A stretch of DNA of 5,240 bases. Origin: Acidobacteriota bacterium (lineage in GTDB: Bacteria; Acidobacteriota; Terriglobia; Acidiferrales; UBA7541). The DNA lies in contig PKUY01000297.1 in the NCBI GenBank assembly GCA_003131705.1, forward strand, positions 1 to 5,240. Reading direction: 5' to 3'. This document shows positions 5,044 to 5,240 of this stretch, one piece after another. The position numbers and the translations under genes are program-made. Under the pieces are notes generated by a model that did no database searches, was not told the origin of the DNA, and saw only the letters and a program-made list of their open reading frames with translations. How positions within the stretch are numbered: the first letter of the stretch is position 1; each line of letters starts with the position of its first letter.

Positions 5044-5240
5044 ATGCGACGTAGGTGGATGACGTGCTTTGGGCTGGCTCTCGTGATTGTGGCGTTCGCA
5101 ACTCCACGGGCATTCGCGCAGGCGACTCTTACGTTCGCCCAACTCAACGGCAACGTACAGGATGAGAGCGGGAAGGTAATCCCCAAAGCCACCATCACCA
5201 TGCACCAGCCAGACATCAATTTGCGCTACACGACGACGAC
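5044..5240 (+). CDS. Secreted receptor-like protein, 5' end only
   Basis: The frame runs off the window after 65 codons. The ATG at 5044 follows GGGAGG with five bases between. The first 25 residues are a clear Sec signal peptide: MRRRW, a hydrophobic core (CFGLALVIVAFAT), and a cleavage site after Ala25 in AFA-Q. The mature part (FAQLNGNVQDESGKVIPKAT, then ITMHQPDINLRYTTTT) is the start of a carboxypeptidase-regulatory-like beta-sandwich. In Acidobacteriota this opening is typical of very large TonB-dependent receptor/outer-membrane beta-barrel proteins of about 1000-1200 residues, which take up polymers or oligomers. The barrel itself is outside the window, so the receptor call is inference. 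Divergence from a LysR gene with LysR-type sites between them suggests regulated expression. Confidence 0.82.
   Translation, partial: MRRRWMTCFGLALVIVAFATPRAFAQATLTFAQLNGNVQDESGKVIPKATITMHQPDINLRYTTT

Noticed and set aside
1..5240. CRISPR array or phase-variable repeat tract
   Set aside because: No regularly spaced direct repeats of 20 or more bases and no long simple-sequence tract were seen; the only tandem unit is the two-copy 11-mer at 175-199.

Overview
The window looks like accessory DNA on a bacterial chromosome, most likely from an Acidobacteriota member. That assignment is inference. It rests on the type of secreted receptor that starts at the right edge (signal peptide followed by a carboxypeptidase-regulatory-like repeat), on an XRE-family regulator of a kind I associate with this phylum, and on a small secreted-protein remnant with a 'KVKVTGT...TIHV' tail. 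No marker gene in the window fixes the taxonomy.

Layout. (1) Positions 34-110 hold a complete tRNA-Arg(ACG) with an encoded CCA end. (2) Positions 111-1376 are mobile-element debris: a stretch with no recognisable gene, then a 5'-truncated, frameshifted integrase-core (DDE) transposase at 597-1171 and its non-coding tail. (3) On the minus strand at 1377-1490 is the C-terminal stub of an unrelated small protein gene. (4) Positions 1545-2727 carry a compact same-strand cassette. A strong sigma70-like promoter has its -10 box held between perfect inverted-repeat arms. It is followed by a Phd/YefM-like antitoxin, a PIN-domain toxin overlapping it by one base, and 30 bases later a small stand-alone GIY-YIG nuclease-domain protein. 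(5) Positions 2878-3270 encode an XRE-type helix-turn-helix regulator with a strong ribosome binding site. (6) Positions 3271-3697 hold no convincing gene. (7) Positions 3698-4618 (minus) encode a full-length CatM/BenM-like LysR regulator. (8) The divergent region 4619-5043 contains two ATAC-N7-GTAT-type LysR sites. (9) From 5044 to the window edge is the 5' end of a secreted or outer-membrane receptor-like protein.

How the parts may work together. The toxin-antitoxin pair looks intact and self-regulated through the promoter dyad. The GIY-YIG gene may be its third cistron. Its N-terminus repeats the GGLHHRY motif found at the C-terminus of the broken transposase, which hints that transposon-tail DNA was joined to a nuclease domain. 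The LysR regulator probably controls itself through the site overlapping its own -10 box. It may also control the divergent receptor gene through the second site, 116 bp away. Nothing here is a clearly new system. The observations most worth a check are the TA-nuclease cassette, the shared GGLHHRY motif and the LysR site pair.
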